NCBI GenBank assembly: GCA_012934845.2
Contig: WNNJ02003145.1
Coordinates: forward strand, 43,334-107,333
Reading direction: 5' to 3'
DNA from: Pomphorhynchus laevis
Taxonomy: Eukaryota; Acanthocephala; Palaeacanthocephala; Echinorhynchida; Pomphorhynchidae
Length of the DNA stretch: 64,000 bases
The notes under the pieces are model-generated. The model was not told the DNA's origin, did not search any database, and saw only the letters and a program-made list of their open reading frames with translations. Both the position numbers and the translations under genes were made by a program. Shown one piece after another: positions 23,827-34,670 of the stretch (position 1 is its first letter; every line of letters begins with the position of its first letter).

Positions 23827-25621
23827 ATTTATTCAACACAAATGACGTCTGCGACAGACACAACGATCGATCAAGCGATTCTATGAGTCAACTAGTCAAG
23901 TCAACAACATCCGGCTCGAAAGATTCGACATAGCGGTAGAAGACAGTGATAGTCAAAAGAAATTCAAGCTCTGGAAGCGAAATTTCGAATACTTCTTAAC
24001 AATGTCTCGTGGGAATAACAAGTTGGAACTCTTGATAATGCATGTTGGTCCACGAGTGTACGAACTACTCGAAGACATCGACAACTATGAATCTGCGATG
24101 GAGGCACTGAAGTCGTTATACATCAAGACACTGAATGAAATACTAGCGCGACATTTGCTCTCTCTCTTCGAGCTCAACGAAATAACGAGGATATTGACTC
24201 GTTTGTACAGTCACTACACTCACTTTCAAGGGAATGTCATTTCAAAGCAGTCACTGCCGAGGAAGCAGGAAAAGATTTTGTTCGAGACGCTTTCATTCGT
24301 GGTCTTGCTTCCGATTCCGTACGTCAACGATTACTCGAGTTTGAGCAATTAGACCTGGCACGAGCAGTAAATGTTGCCAAGTCATTAACTACTGCACAGC
24401 ACAACACGAAAAATGATTCACAATTAAAAACCACTTTATCGATCAATGGATTATCGATAGAAGCCCTCATTGATACAGGAAGTTCCCTAAATTTCTTGGA
24501 TGCTGACATTGCACGGGCTCATTCAGTAAGAATCATTCCGGCGGATATTGAGGTTATACTCGCAGCAAATACAAGGCAGAAAGTTATTGGGAAATGCACA
24601 CTAAATTTCATTTTCAAAATCCAACGCTACGACTACGTTCAATTTTTCGTACTCCCCAATCTGTGCACGAACGTTATTTTGGGTTTGCCATTTTTGCGAT
24701 CACACAGCAACCAATTAATCAATTTCGGTGGACCGCTTCCTGATGTAAAAATATTTGCAGCATCAGTAGGACACATTAAAACGCCACTGTTGTTCATAAA
24801 CCTCAGTAATAACGTTCACCCAATCACCACAAAAAGCAGACAATTTAATAAGGATGATCAGCTGTTTATTCGAAACGAAATAAACCGAATGTTATCAAAA
24901 GGGGTAATTGAAGAGAGTACGTCCCCATGGAGAGCTCAAGTAGTTATCGTATCCCGTCCAAACGGGCGCAAACGCCTGGTCGTTGATTTTTCCCGTACCA
25001 TTAATCGATTTACTCTTCTCAATGCGTACCCGCTTCCTAAAATCAGTGAACTAGTGAATGAAATCGCGAAAAATAAATATTACTCACAAATTGACTTGAA
25101 GGAAGCGTACTATCAAATCGACATAAATCCTTCTGAGAGACATATGACCGCTTTTGAAGCCGCGGGGAACCTATATCAGTTCAGAAAAATTCCAATGGGG
25201 ATCACCAATGGTGTTTCGGGATTCCAAAGATACAAAAACAAATTCATTGAAGTTAACCATCTTTAGAAAGTGTACTGTTACCTAGACGACATTTTTGTAT
25301 GTGGAATTACAAAGTATGAACATGACAATAATCTGAAACAATTCCAAGAAGCTATTGCTAAATATTCGCTTGAAACCAATACTGAATGTCAATACGGTAG
25401 TGTATACGCACACTTGGCTATGAGATACAACATGGAATACTCAAAACCGAATCCCTCTCGACTATCAGCTGTTCATAACCTCAAGATACCCACTGATAAA
25501 CCTTCTCTTCAAAGAGTCAATGAGCTTGCGCTAAATCCAAACGAACAATTACAAAGATCTACGCGTCTCCGAAGAAAGCCAGCGCGATACCGCTAATGAC
25601 AATTTTTGAAGCTGGGAAGAA

Positions 25622-25708
25622 TGTTATGATTTTATAAACTAATATTCTTGTTCATTAACTATCTTTATAGATTGTGTTGAATAAAACCACATTTTGGTGT
25701 TTACAACA
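25622..25708 (+). repeat. 3' LTR (87 bp)
   Basis: Same length as the 5' LTR and nearly identical to it, beginning TGTTATG and ending CAACA. No clear short target duplication was identified outside the two LTRs. That may be because the insertion point lies at the centre of a palindrome. Confidence 0.85.
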
Positions 25709-27970
25709 TTTTTTTTGTAATCCTGATGATAGCAGGAGCTATCGAAATATAGAATTTTGTTATCAAATGAAGGATATTTTCTTCTTCGTTCCTGTAATAA
25801 CTTTACGCTTACTAATATTGATGCCTGCTACATCAAGTCGGGGAGGCTAAAAGCATTGTGACGGTCACCTCTCTTCTCTGATCGGCTGTCAGGAGCGACG
25901 GATTCGGAGGTGACCGGGAGTGGACCCCATGAGTTAAGGATATCCGTAACAGATAGATCCCTACTCCTGAAGTTACCTCAAGACGGGATTGGTTGAGGAG
26001 ATTGAGTGGCTCCATAGTTGTGTAGGGCTAGTGACTCCTCTAAAACTTTGTCAAGGCCTACATTCCATATCCAACCCAATGCTCTATCCTTCCAACAAAC
26101 AAACTTCTCCTTCTTGAAAATCTTCCAAAAGGAAGACTGAGAAGGACTAAGGCGAGCAATACTCGTCCTATCCTTACTCAGCTGGAATTTATATCTAGTG
26201 CTACAGTATTCATTCAAGAGAGCCTGTCAGGCGGAAACAGAGAGATTAGGAAGGTTAAGCAATTTCGCTAGGACCTTTAGTTTCGTCGGAGTGGGATTGT
26301 ATATACGACCTGTATAGGTAGTCGATAAAATCGCGGTAGCTTGAGAAAAGAGGTAGGTATTAAATTGGGTCAAACTCTCATTTCCTATTCTGGGAAAGAG
26401 TTGAATAGCCGCTTGAAAGAAGGCCACTCTGATCGGATCAAAGTGAAACTCCTTCGAAGCAACATATCTTCCTCAATTCTCCAACGAATTAGGTCGTGAG
26501 AGGTGGACAATTGCTAGCGCGACTGCTATGTTCAGAAATGTTTTAACAAACACCTCGAGTGAAGCAGTAAAATGTCGAGGATAGAATTTGTTGATGTGCA
26601 ATGAAAGGTATGGTACGGTAGTTTGTGAATAAGATAACCGTTCCTAGCTCTGCGAAGTGCTGCATTGATCCAACGACCAGTTCTGTCGTTGAATTTCCAA
26701 GTATCATGTCGTTTCCGCTGTCGATAATACTATCCAGGATGTCACGGTTCTTGTGTATCTCCCCTGGACGGATGTAGACATTGGCTAGACTGAGGCGTTT
26801 ACCGTTGTTACAGAGTGAAACTACTAAACAAGACATGGCTGGACATGAATAGTTTAATACAAGGAAGGACCTTAATTATCACTTAACTAAGGTCAACAGT
26901 CCTTGAGATGAAGAGGAGTGAGGAGGGGTTATGTACGGAGTATAGTGGGAACAAATGTGCTTTGTGATAAATCGAGTAATGTCCTGAGGGAGACGGATAG
27001 ACTGCGTCTCCTGAAGGACTATAACATCTGCATCTTTAGCGGATAGAAGTCTAAGGGCAGAAGCACCTCCCGAATTCCACTAGAAGATATTCACTGAAAC
27101 AGGCTCACGATTACTCTGCATTGTGATGGATTAGTTGGATGTGGGATTGCCTACCTAGAAGGAGCTAGGAACGAAAAGTTTTCCCTTCATGTCACTCGAA
27201 CCATCCGGGGCATGTACTTGCCCATGGGCAGCATCTTCATTTCCCCTTATTTTCTTACTCTTCGGGAGATTGCCGATCTTGATAGGGGGATGGAGATGGC
27301 GTGAGCCGAAACCCCTTCTTTTTGGATGATGAAATTGCCGTTGATGATGAAATAGTAGGGTTAGTACAGAACGTGGCAAGAACAGAAGATACAAAATCTT
27401 CCATCTTCTTATACATTGTTTCAATACGTAAATCAACTGCCCGCATGAGGTAATCGTCCTTCATACGGGTGGCAGCATTTGCAAAGATACCGGATTTCGG
27501 TTGGGCTGCAGACTTGTTAAATTTAGTTCGATATAATTTAAAATGGCTGCATTTTCTGACACATGCAGGATGGCTCCCCCACAGTTAGAGCATAATAAAT
27601 GGGCCACACATTTTTCTCCTGTCAACATAGCCGGACACTGGGGGGGATCCACACACCCACATGTCAATGGCTCACTGCAGCTGGAGGCTCAGCGCCCACA
27701 TTTATGGCACCGGCTGCAGTGAGGATATGTGAACTCTTCATTGTCGATTATTGAAAATCTGAGATTAAATCCTTACGAAAATATGCCAAATCGGGATTCA
27801 TCATCTACAAATACGTGCAAATTAGTGATTCGACAGCTATCTAGGGATTGCCGTACAAACTTGAGACGCCCGGTAAATTGAGTATTGAGATGAACTAATG
27901 AACAAAAAATCACAGCCCATTGATAGACAAAAGTCCGAAACATCAGCGTTAAAAACCCGAGCATTTATAA

Positions 27971-28775
27971 GAATTTTTATGCCAGCAAAAGTGAATAACT
28001 TTTTTATCATTATTTTCTACGACTAACTATTTTTTAATTTATTCTAATTATATTCTTTAACAAAGTCATTTATTACTTTAAGTATGCACTATTCCTTATA
28101 TATTGTGTGAAACTCAAATTTAATCACAGTTCCACTGTTCTTTACAAAAAAGCCTTGACTAGTGTTTTGTATATTCTTTATAAAAAATACTTTTTTTGTA
28201 AACTTTTTAGTTAAATGCTTTATCACAAAATGTTTTGTATGTTAAGCAAATAAAGTTAAAATTTGTATATCTAAAATAGTAGATCTTTAAGTAGATCTTT
28301 AGATCTTGAAGTGTTTGCGCATTGACGCAAACTCTGAATAACATGGTTTGCTACTTAGTCACCTTCAATTTCAGATGTTCGCAATTGCTAAGAATAATTG
28401 TTAGAAATAACGTAATGCTTAAATTTCGATTAATCATTTAGGGTTTAACAGAAAATTGATGCAATCCGTTGGTTTAAATATAAGATGAATATGATGCAAC
28501 AAAATGCTATACGAAAACAGTTTATCGAAGCTACTGCTCAATAAATGGGTTCAGGAAAAAGGTAACTGATTCTCTTTTATAATAAAATGGACAGGTTAAA
28601 CAGGTTTTGTCAGAAAAAAGAAACATTTTTTCACAACTTTTTAACACAAATAAAAACAATAGCTGACTTTTAGAAAATCGTAACAATAATTATAATTTTA
28701 TAACTTTAATTGAAGTGATATTGAGAATACTTTGCCAATTGAAGATTGAAACTTTATGATAAAAGAACGCTGTGA
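27971..28775. other. Intergenic region downstream of RAE1
   Basis: AT-rich with no ORF or exon recognised. A small stem (GTGTTTGCG...CGCAAAC near 28313) and AGATCT-containing short repeats near 28280 are the only structure noted. Confidence 0.5.
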
Positions 28776-28781
28776 TTTATT
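28776..28781 (-). terminator. Candidate poly(A) signal of RAE1
   Basis: AATAAA on the minus strand, about 60 nt past the RAE1 stop codon. Position and hexamer are the only support. Confidence 0.5.
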
Positions 28782-28842
28782 AACCGTTAGTTTACAACAT
28801 CATACCACAGTATTACAAAATGTGCACACCCATCGTTCTGGT

Positions 28843-29943
28843 TTACGTTTTCTGCTTCTGTTTCATATCTTCGAACACCTGTCGTAAGTATATTTGAGGT
28901 TTCTTGCTTAAGTCATTTCCTTCGTGTCCCTTATGCCAATCGTAACCTTCGGCATACGCAAGTAACACACCTGATGGGTCGATGTCACAAGTTGTAAGCG
29001 GAGAAGATTTATTTAGCTCCGGTGCTTTTATCCGTGACCTAGAATCCTTATCCCAATAACAACACTGGCCATCGGCGCCAATTGTGAGCATAGTGTTATG
29101 GATAGGATGAAAAGATATTCCATTTACTGGATATACCTCTAAATAACCGTCAACCGTTGTGCTAGAACGATGACATTTGAATGTAAAGTTGTCGTTTTTC
29201 TGTACGTCATTTACTGAAATTCGTCCTTCAATACCACCTACGGCAAATCCTCGTGGTTCGGATTGATTAAATATTGACACACACCTATGTTGATGTTTTA
29301 AAGGAGACTCGATTTGCTTAAAATGTTTCGGTTGTTGATTTAAGTCGTAAACATGAATCCCACGATCAGCTGTACATACAACGGCCATAGGACCGAGTAC
29401 GTCAGCAGAATATACACGCTCAGGAACAGTAAGGTTTAAAATAGGCTGAGGAGATCTAAGGTCCCAGAAACGCAGAGATTTGTCCCAACTTCCTGTCATA
29501 ATACATGAATACGACGGTCGCTGAATAAAATGAACCGTCTTAACAGCATTATCATGCGATGCAACTTGAATAATCTGATCGGACTGAATATTCCACATTC
29601 GAACGGCGTTATCACAACCGGCCGTAAATACCTGCAAGCCATCACTCGACCAGCAACTGTCTAGGATGGGTAATACAGCAGTTCCAGCAGCCGAATGCTG
29701 CTTATGCGCTTTGGCAAATGTATCGCCAGTATTAAGATCAACTTGCCAGCATCTGACATCGCCTGCCCAACTTGTGGATATTAGAAAACATCCTTCTTTT
29801 AGTGCTGCAGGGCTGAAATTTAAGCTTGATACAGTATCGTCAGGTGCACCTTGAACCAATACTTCTTGGCCTGTGGGTTCTCTATTAGTTACTGAAGTAT
29901 TTGCAGTAGAACTATTCTGTCCGAAAATAGTGCTGCTAAACAT
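28843..29943 (-). CDS. RAE1: RAE1/Gle2 mRNA export factor (WD40)
   Basis: RAE1 is a seven-bladed WD40 protein that binds the GLEBS motif of NUP98 and works in mRNA export at the nuclear pore and in spindle assembly. The single uninterrupted 366-codon frame is nearly the length of human RAE1 (368). It starts with a short polar N-terminus (MFSSTIFGQNSS) typical of the family. Family blocks appear in order: WAGDVRCWQVD, CWSSDGLQVFTAGCDNAVRM, MTGSWDKSLRFWDLRSPQPI, PERVYSADVLGPMAVVCTA, IESPLKHQHRCVSIF, GGIEGRISVNDVQKNDNFTF, NGISFHPIHNTMLTIG and EGYDWHKGHE. No intron is needed. The start ATG fits the homologue length. It stands alone, with intergenic DNA and a Penelope-like fragment upstream. Confidence 0.97.
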   Translation of the reverse strand: MFSSTIFGQNSSTANTSVTNREPTGQEVLVQGAPDDTVSSLNFSPAALKEGCFLISTSWAGDVRCWQVDLNTGDTFAKAHKQHSAAGTAVLPILDSCWSSDGLQVFTAGCDNAVRMWNIQSDQIIQVASHDNAVKTVHFIQRPSYSCIMTGSWDKSLRFWDLRSPQPILNLTVPERVYSADVLGPMAVVCTADRGIHVYDLNQQPKHFKQIESPLKHQHRCVSIFNQSEPRGFAVGGIEGRISVNDVQKNDNFTFKCHRSSTTVDGYLEVYPVNGISFHPIHNTMLTIGADGQCCYWDKDSRSRIKAPELNKSSPLTTCDIDPSGVLLAYAEGYDWHKGHEGNDLSKKPQIYLRQVFEDMKQKQKT

Positions 29944-30239
29944 TGAAATTGATCTAGAATGAAATAAATTTTAATTTGAATTACAAAAGTAATGAAATTT
30001 CTTCAAAAGTCATTTAATCTATATTTTAAATTGAGTGATTGGGAATATATATAATGCTAATCTTAAAATTGTTCTATTTCATGACGACATGCATATAACT
30101 ATTCAAATTACTACGTGTTATAAGACTACATTCTAAAATAGTCAGGTCGCGTAGCAGGTGAAGTGAAGGTAGTAGATCTTTCTAGATCTTGTTCCAGCCT
30201 GCAATCGCCTTAAGAAGGTCAGCCCAATATCAGATGCTG

Positions 30240-32520
30240 CTGGATGCCCCGTTGCAAGTTTAGCCTGAGTCAACTAAATTAGGAGGTCACTGATAAAGCA
30301 ACCACAGGTTTAATAAATCTAATACAATGTACATGTGGACTGCAATATATTGGAAAAACTCATCAACTGTCCAAAACTAGATTTAGGCAACACATATATA
30401 TATAATATACAGCATAATAGTCAAACTATATTTCATAAACATATGAGATTAATAGGAGATGATATAGGATACTGTAAATTATTTATTTTAGAACATATTA
30501 TTGAAGAAAATAAGGCAATATTAAATCAAAAACTATTAGAAAAAGAAGATTTTTCGATTAAAACGCTTAATTCCATGTACCCATTAGGATTGAATAGACG
30601 TGGTACAAGGAATTGGCAGAAGTAGTATCGTAAATAATAACAACTATATTACAATAATCCGTTTAAATGCAAGCCAAGAAGACATGGCGATAAAAGGAAT
30701 AAGAAAAATAGACTTAAAATATTAAAAGAGATAAATATATTTATGAACAATTAGAAATATTAAAACAACTTTTAGGAGATAATAAGCTGAAAGATCTTTA
30801 TGTATATATAAAAAGTTTTTCTAAAGATATCATATGTTCAATAAATCAAAGATTAGTTAACGACTATGATATGCTAAGTTGTATAATAGACAGTTATTGT
30901 AATATAAAATACTATAATTGGACAATACATGTTAATAATAACAATAAAAAATATACACTGATCATAAAATTCATTAATAAATGTATAGATAACATAAATA
31001 TAGCCGGACTTTTAAATAATTCTAAAAGTAAAGAAATAATATGGTCAGATTTAAGTAAATATATTCCTAAAATAAGGTAAGCGCTGTTACCGCTATTAGG
31101 AAGAAAAATTTGTAATTATAATAAAGAATTGGAATCTCCATATAACGATGATATTAGAAACATTCTAGAAACAGAATGCAATTGCAAAAGTCTTAGTTTG
31201 GATAAAATAAATGAACATATATGTACTCATAATCTAGAATTAATTGAAAACTGTGAATTAAGAAAGCTGCTATCAAAAGGGTATAAATATGGATTAAATA
31301 ATAACAACAATAAAAATAAAATTTACAACTCGTTATATAATAATTATAATAATATTCGTTATAATCCGTGCCATAAATTTCTCTACTGCACGTGATTCTT
31401 CATTATATCTACGAATGCCTCGTTCTACTAGAAAACTACCATCTTACCCGCCAATGCAACTTATTTATAAGGGTATACGGGTAAATATATATATTTTTTG
31501 TGATTTTTTATTTTTTGGAAAGAAAAGACTTTATTAATACACAAACGAATATTTGAAATGTGTTTTTAAATTCTGTCTGACAAATTTCCCGTATCTGCTT
31601 GGAAATCATCTAAAACTCATATAACATTTAATATAAAATTATTAATATAAATTATTGTAAATAAAATTTACAATTCGTTATATAATGACTTAAATGCTTA
31701 CTTTTATAAACTGATTACTAGTGGAAGCTCTAATACATCAAAGATAAACATTTGTAAAACTTATGAGATAAAATTAGAAAGAAAATGAAAATAACAAACA
31801 ATTATTAAAGGAAACATCAAATTAATAAAGAACTTACTAAATTAAAAAATATATGTGTATACAGAACTTACTTAATTAAAGGATAACTAAACACTATTGA
31901 TAAAGCTAGTAATAACTTTGTCTTCATATGCAAAAAGCTTTGTTATGACATACTGATGAAAGAGGTTAATTCTAATGATTTAAATGTAAATCCAACATAT
32001 GAACGTAGTGAGTTGAGTTTTGAAACAATTATTACAAGTCACTGTTCTATAATGGATAAAAAGGGTATAAAGGTTGAATCAGATAATAAAACTATACCTA
32101 TATTATATTGGAATCCAAAATTACATAAAAATCCAATAAAACCTAGGTTCATATGTAGTGCGTTTAAATGTACATTAAAACCACTTTCTGTCTATATGAA
32201 TAAAATACTTAAAGTAATTAAAGCACACTTCAAAAAATATTGTAGGATAATCAAAATTAATATTGGTATAAAACACTCTTTCAGTATTAATTCTACAAAA
32301 GAATTTTTAGAATAGACAAAAGGAATAAATTTTCAAAATATAAATACATACGATTTTAGTGCGCTTTATACAAATCTAGATTTAGTAGATATTAAAGAAG
32401 CGTTAGTAAAATTAATTAATCTTATATTCGGAAAAAGATATAATCCTAGTATTATTCAAATGATTGATACGGATATTGATATAAAGCTAGCAAACGTCAA
32501 CATTATGATGGTGACTATTA
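30240..32520 (+). mobile_element. Naiad-type Penelope-like element, front half (GIY-YIG before RT)
   Basis: Plus-strand order: a GIY-YIG endonuclease with the zinc-type CTCGLQYIGKT start (30325-30360) and the closing LNSMYPLGLNRRG (to 30625). Next is the Penelope N-terminal region (30740-31360) with CNCKSL...HICTHNLELIEN and CELRKLLSKGYKYG. Then come RT motifs ILYWNPKLHKNPIKPRFICS (32095-32160) and NTYDFSALYTNL (32340-32380). The copy ends before the GVPMGG and catalytic YIDD motifs. Several stops and frame changes are present, one in a TA run inside the endonuclease. Placing the endonuclease ahead of RT is the permuted Naiad layout; canonical Penelope elements carry it behind. Confidence 0.85.
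31345..31660. other. Insertion inside the Penelope-like element
   Basis: The tract AATAAAATTTACAAYTCGTT occurs at about 31313-31332 and again at about 31661-31680. The ~340 bp between the start points does not read as element coding sequence. It looks like an inserted segment with duplicated edges, or a local duplication. The inserted DNA is not recognised. Confidence 0.5.
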
Positions 32521-33350
32521 TCATGCATCCACACTTATGATAATATTTGTGGATACATAAATCTTTAGTTAAACTAACTTGTTTATATTGATTCAACAGT
32601 TAAATTTTACTGTAAGTAATGCTTTGCTTGCATTGCACAAAGCAGAAAGAATTCAATTATATGAAATCCTTTAAATGCAGTAAAATAAAAATACCGGGTT
32701 CAATTTTTTATCAAGATATTTGCATCTTCAAATTTTGTATGTGTCAAAATATGGATATTCATTTTGTTATCTGATCTTGATCTTAAAACGAATTTTTATA
32801 ATCCCGTATATTCCTGAACCGATCAAATAGCTCCCTCATAACAACAATTGAAAAGAATCGTAACAGTTGTTCCCAACGAATCATGTGCACCATTCTCAAT
32901 AAGTATGGTCAATTCAATAGATGCTAGCTGAGGATTTTCACGATAGTGGTTAAGTAATGCGGCAATCACTTGTATTGATTTTGTGTGCAATACTTTGCGG
33001 CAAAATAAGCTCGTTTTGTCTACCTTTACCTGCTTCTCATATTGTGCTTTGGCTTAAGGTTTGTGTGCAGTTCTTCGCTTCTACTGAATTGTTGCTATCT
33101 TTAAGCAGTTCAGTCTTTTATCCGAATCCTTGATTGTTCAACAACTTGTCGTCTCATGCATTTTCCAACAATTTTGTGTCAACTACAAACAGTATTGCCA
33201 TTCGTCAGTTTTATAAATGGCATCATCAGTACGAATTTACTTCAGCGTCTTTCTTTGTTCCTCATTAAAATTTTGTTAGTCATCAATATAGACATTTTGT
33301 TCATATCTTATTACCGCAAAAACTGATATTTAAGTGGCATTTATTAGCAT
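32521..33350 (-). other. Unassigned stretch with an orphan open frame
   Basis: On the minus strand, 33053-32823 is open for 76 codons without an ATG (contains SIQVIAALLNHYRENPQLAS and LTILIENGAHDSLGTTVTIL). It is preceded by a CTTAAG that could serve as a splice acceptor. The composition looks more coding than its surroundings, but I recognise no family. Shorter readable pieces continue on the same strand to ~33310 with stops. It could be a lone exon, a decayed gene or chance. Confidence 0.3.
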
Positions 33351-33794
33351 GATCACGTGCGAGTGCCTATATTATTATCTTTCCTGTTTTATATTTTGAT
33401 TAATCCACCACCTTACCTGGATCAATCTGTGCTAGTTCCAGGGTTTAAACCCAGGGTTTACTATCCGTTGATAGATCCAGAGTATGATTTAGTCAATTGT
33501 ATGGAATATTGTAGATCAGAAACTTGTACGAATGCTTAAGGCCTGACAGTTTTGGTAACTGCTTTGTGTTTTAAAGTGATTATTAATTATTAATAATTAA
33601 TTAACTATTAATAATTAAAGATTATTATTTTTCAAGCTTAGAGTTTAGTGAAGTCGACAACCGAAATTACAATCAAATCAGCCAATTAACAAATAATTAA
33701 TAATTACAAATTATTTTATTAATTAAATAAATTCATACCTTTTCGTATTTTATCCTATATTCACAGAAATCGATATATATGCACAGTGACGAAT

Positions 33795-34670
33795 ATGCAA
33801 CCAATCAGGCATCTATATGTCGCAATTAAAATCACCAGTCTATTTTGTATATTGATAATAATTGCTTATTTCTTTAAAGCAATGTATGGTTGCAATATTG
33901 ACATTACTAATAATATAAACGAAGTTAATTCAAGCAAGCACATAAATAATAGCTTTGATAAAAAAATCGTTCACCAAATATGGTTTTCTTCATTTGACTT
34001 GCCTAAGAAATTCAAGTCCAATCGCCAACGCTGTCAATCATTGAACAAAGATTACGAGTTTAAGCTGTGGACTAAACAAACAATTGAAAATTATGTCAAC
34101 ACCCACCATCCGGGAATGAAACAGCTTTATTATTCATATACTTACGATATTCAACGTATTGACTCCATTCGATATATACTGCTCCATGATTTTGGGGGTA
34201 TTTATATGGACATGGATATATCGTGTGAACGACCTTTCTGTGAACTATTATCTAGCATTCCCGAAAGAGACAAATGCAATGTTCTCTTATTTGAAACAAA
34301 GATAATAGGTATAACTAACAGTTTTATGGTTGTTCAACAATTAAATTGCACATTTTTCAAATACATGATGATTCGCTTGCATTGCACCAATTACAATTTC
34401 CTGATTCCGTATTGGACAATAATGTTCAGTGCAGGGCCGACTTTTGTTTGGCGGTCATATGAGTTATATAGACGAATGTGGGTAATGGAAGGAGCAACTA
34501 TCTGCTTATTACCGAGAGTAAACTTTGACAAATTTTTAACACATCATCACTCGGCTTCGTGGCATTCGTGGGACGGTTCTCTAATGCTAATCATTGAAAA
34601 ATACTATCTGCTAATAATTATCTCAGTCATTTGTGTAATTGCCTATAAATACCGAAATGTTTATGCCTGA
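33795..34670 (+). CDS. GT32-type glycosyltransferase (OCH1/SUR1-like), membrane anchored
   Basis: 291 codons from the ATG at 33795; the GTG nine bases upstream is not preferred. An N-terminal membrane anchor (about residues 9-27, TSLFCILIIIAYFF) suggests a type II Golgi or ER protein, and a second hydrophobic segment lies near the C-terminus (about 267-286). The catalytic core follows the GT32 glycosyltransferase-sugar-binding pattern: KIVHQIWFSSFDLP (57-70), YEFKLWT (87-93), RYILLHDFGGIYMDMDISCE (126-145) with the metal-binding D139-M-D141, AGPTFVW, and the late HHHSASWHSW block. The last feature resembles fungal mannosyl-inositol-phosphoceramide synthases more than animal A4GALT. Donor and acceptor are unknown. 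It is intronless and has no operon-like neighbour. Confidence 0.8.
   Translation: MQPIRHLYVAIKITSLFCILIIIAYFFKAMYGCNIDITNNINEVNSSKHINNSFDKKIVHQIWFSSFDLPKKFKSNRQRCQSLNKDYEFKLWTKQTIENYVNTHHPGMKQLYYSYTYDIQRIDSIRYILLHDFGGIYMDMDISCERPFCELLSSIPERDKCNVLLFETKIIGITNSFMVVQQLNCTFFKYMMIRLHCTNYNFLIPYWTIMFSAGPTFVWRSYELYRRMWVMEGATICLLPRVNFDKFLTHHHSASWHSWDGSLMLIIEKYYLLIIISVICVIAYKYRNVYA

Larger units (their letters stand above)
23740..25708 (+). mobile_element. Small Ty3/Gypsy-type LTR retrotransposon fossil
   Basis: Two 87-bp LTRs starting TG and ending CA bound the element. In plus-strand order the interior shows a gag-like region, an aspartic protease motif (ALIDTGSS, then ILGLPFLR) and a Gypsy-type reverse transcriptase (WRAQVVIVSRPNGRKRLVVD, YSQIDLKEAYYQI, YCYLDDIFV). 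RNase H and integrase were not seen, so a large internal part is missing and the copy is broken, with a few breaks besides. The LTRs differ at about two positions, which suggests a young insertion. It sits in the centre of a palindromic MITE inside a LINE. Confidence 0.88.
23652..25802. mobile_element. Palindromic MITE split at its centre by an LTR element
   Basis: Arms 23652-23738 and 25714-25802 are inverted copies of each other (AGTTATTACATGAACGAAG on the left, its near-complement on the right, through GAAATATAGAA to AATCAGGATTACAAA at the centre). The LTR element fills the loop almost exactly. Flanking the MITE is a 13-bp direct repeat, ACGCTTACTAATA, at 23598-23610 and 25805-25817. This looks like the target duplication made inside the Jockey-like LINE, with a further 41 bp between the left repeat and the left arm. 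Confidence 0.85.
22440..27970 (-). mobile_element. Jockey-like LINE, interrupted by a nested MITE plus LTR element
   Basis: Minus-strand order: ORF1 (about 27965-27150) with CCHC-like knuckles (HCSRCHKCG, CSNCGG). The endonuclease remnant (26840-26540) has ANVYIRPGEIHKNRDILDS and a degraded active-site loop. Next comes the linker, then reverse transcriptase from VFIPKKNPVLCPKYLRPISI through PGVPHGSTLSPILYL and LVVYADDTTALV to KYLGFAVTVNWWAKADLD near 22800, and a 3' region to 22440. Joining 25805 to 23610 across the insertion restores one frame (DVAGINISK then RVFIPKKN), so the insert landed in ORF2. ORF1 and the endonuclease part hold several stops and frame changes. Relatives lie at 17255-17640 and 55165-57890. 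Confidence 0.85.

Noticed and set aside
33357-33539. 60-codon ORF with a signal-peptide-like start and a few cysteines
   Set aside because: No family recognised, no neighbouring exon, and composition compatible with chance; not listed as a gene.
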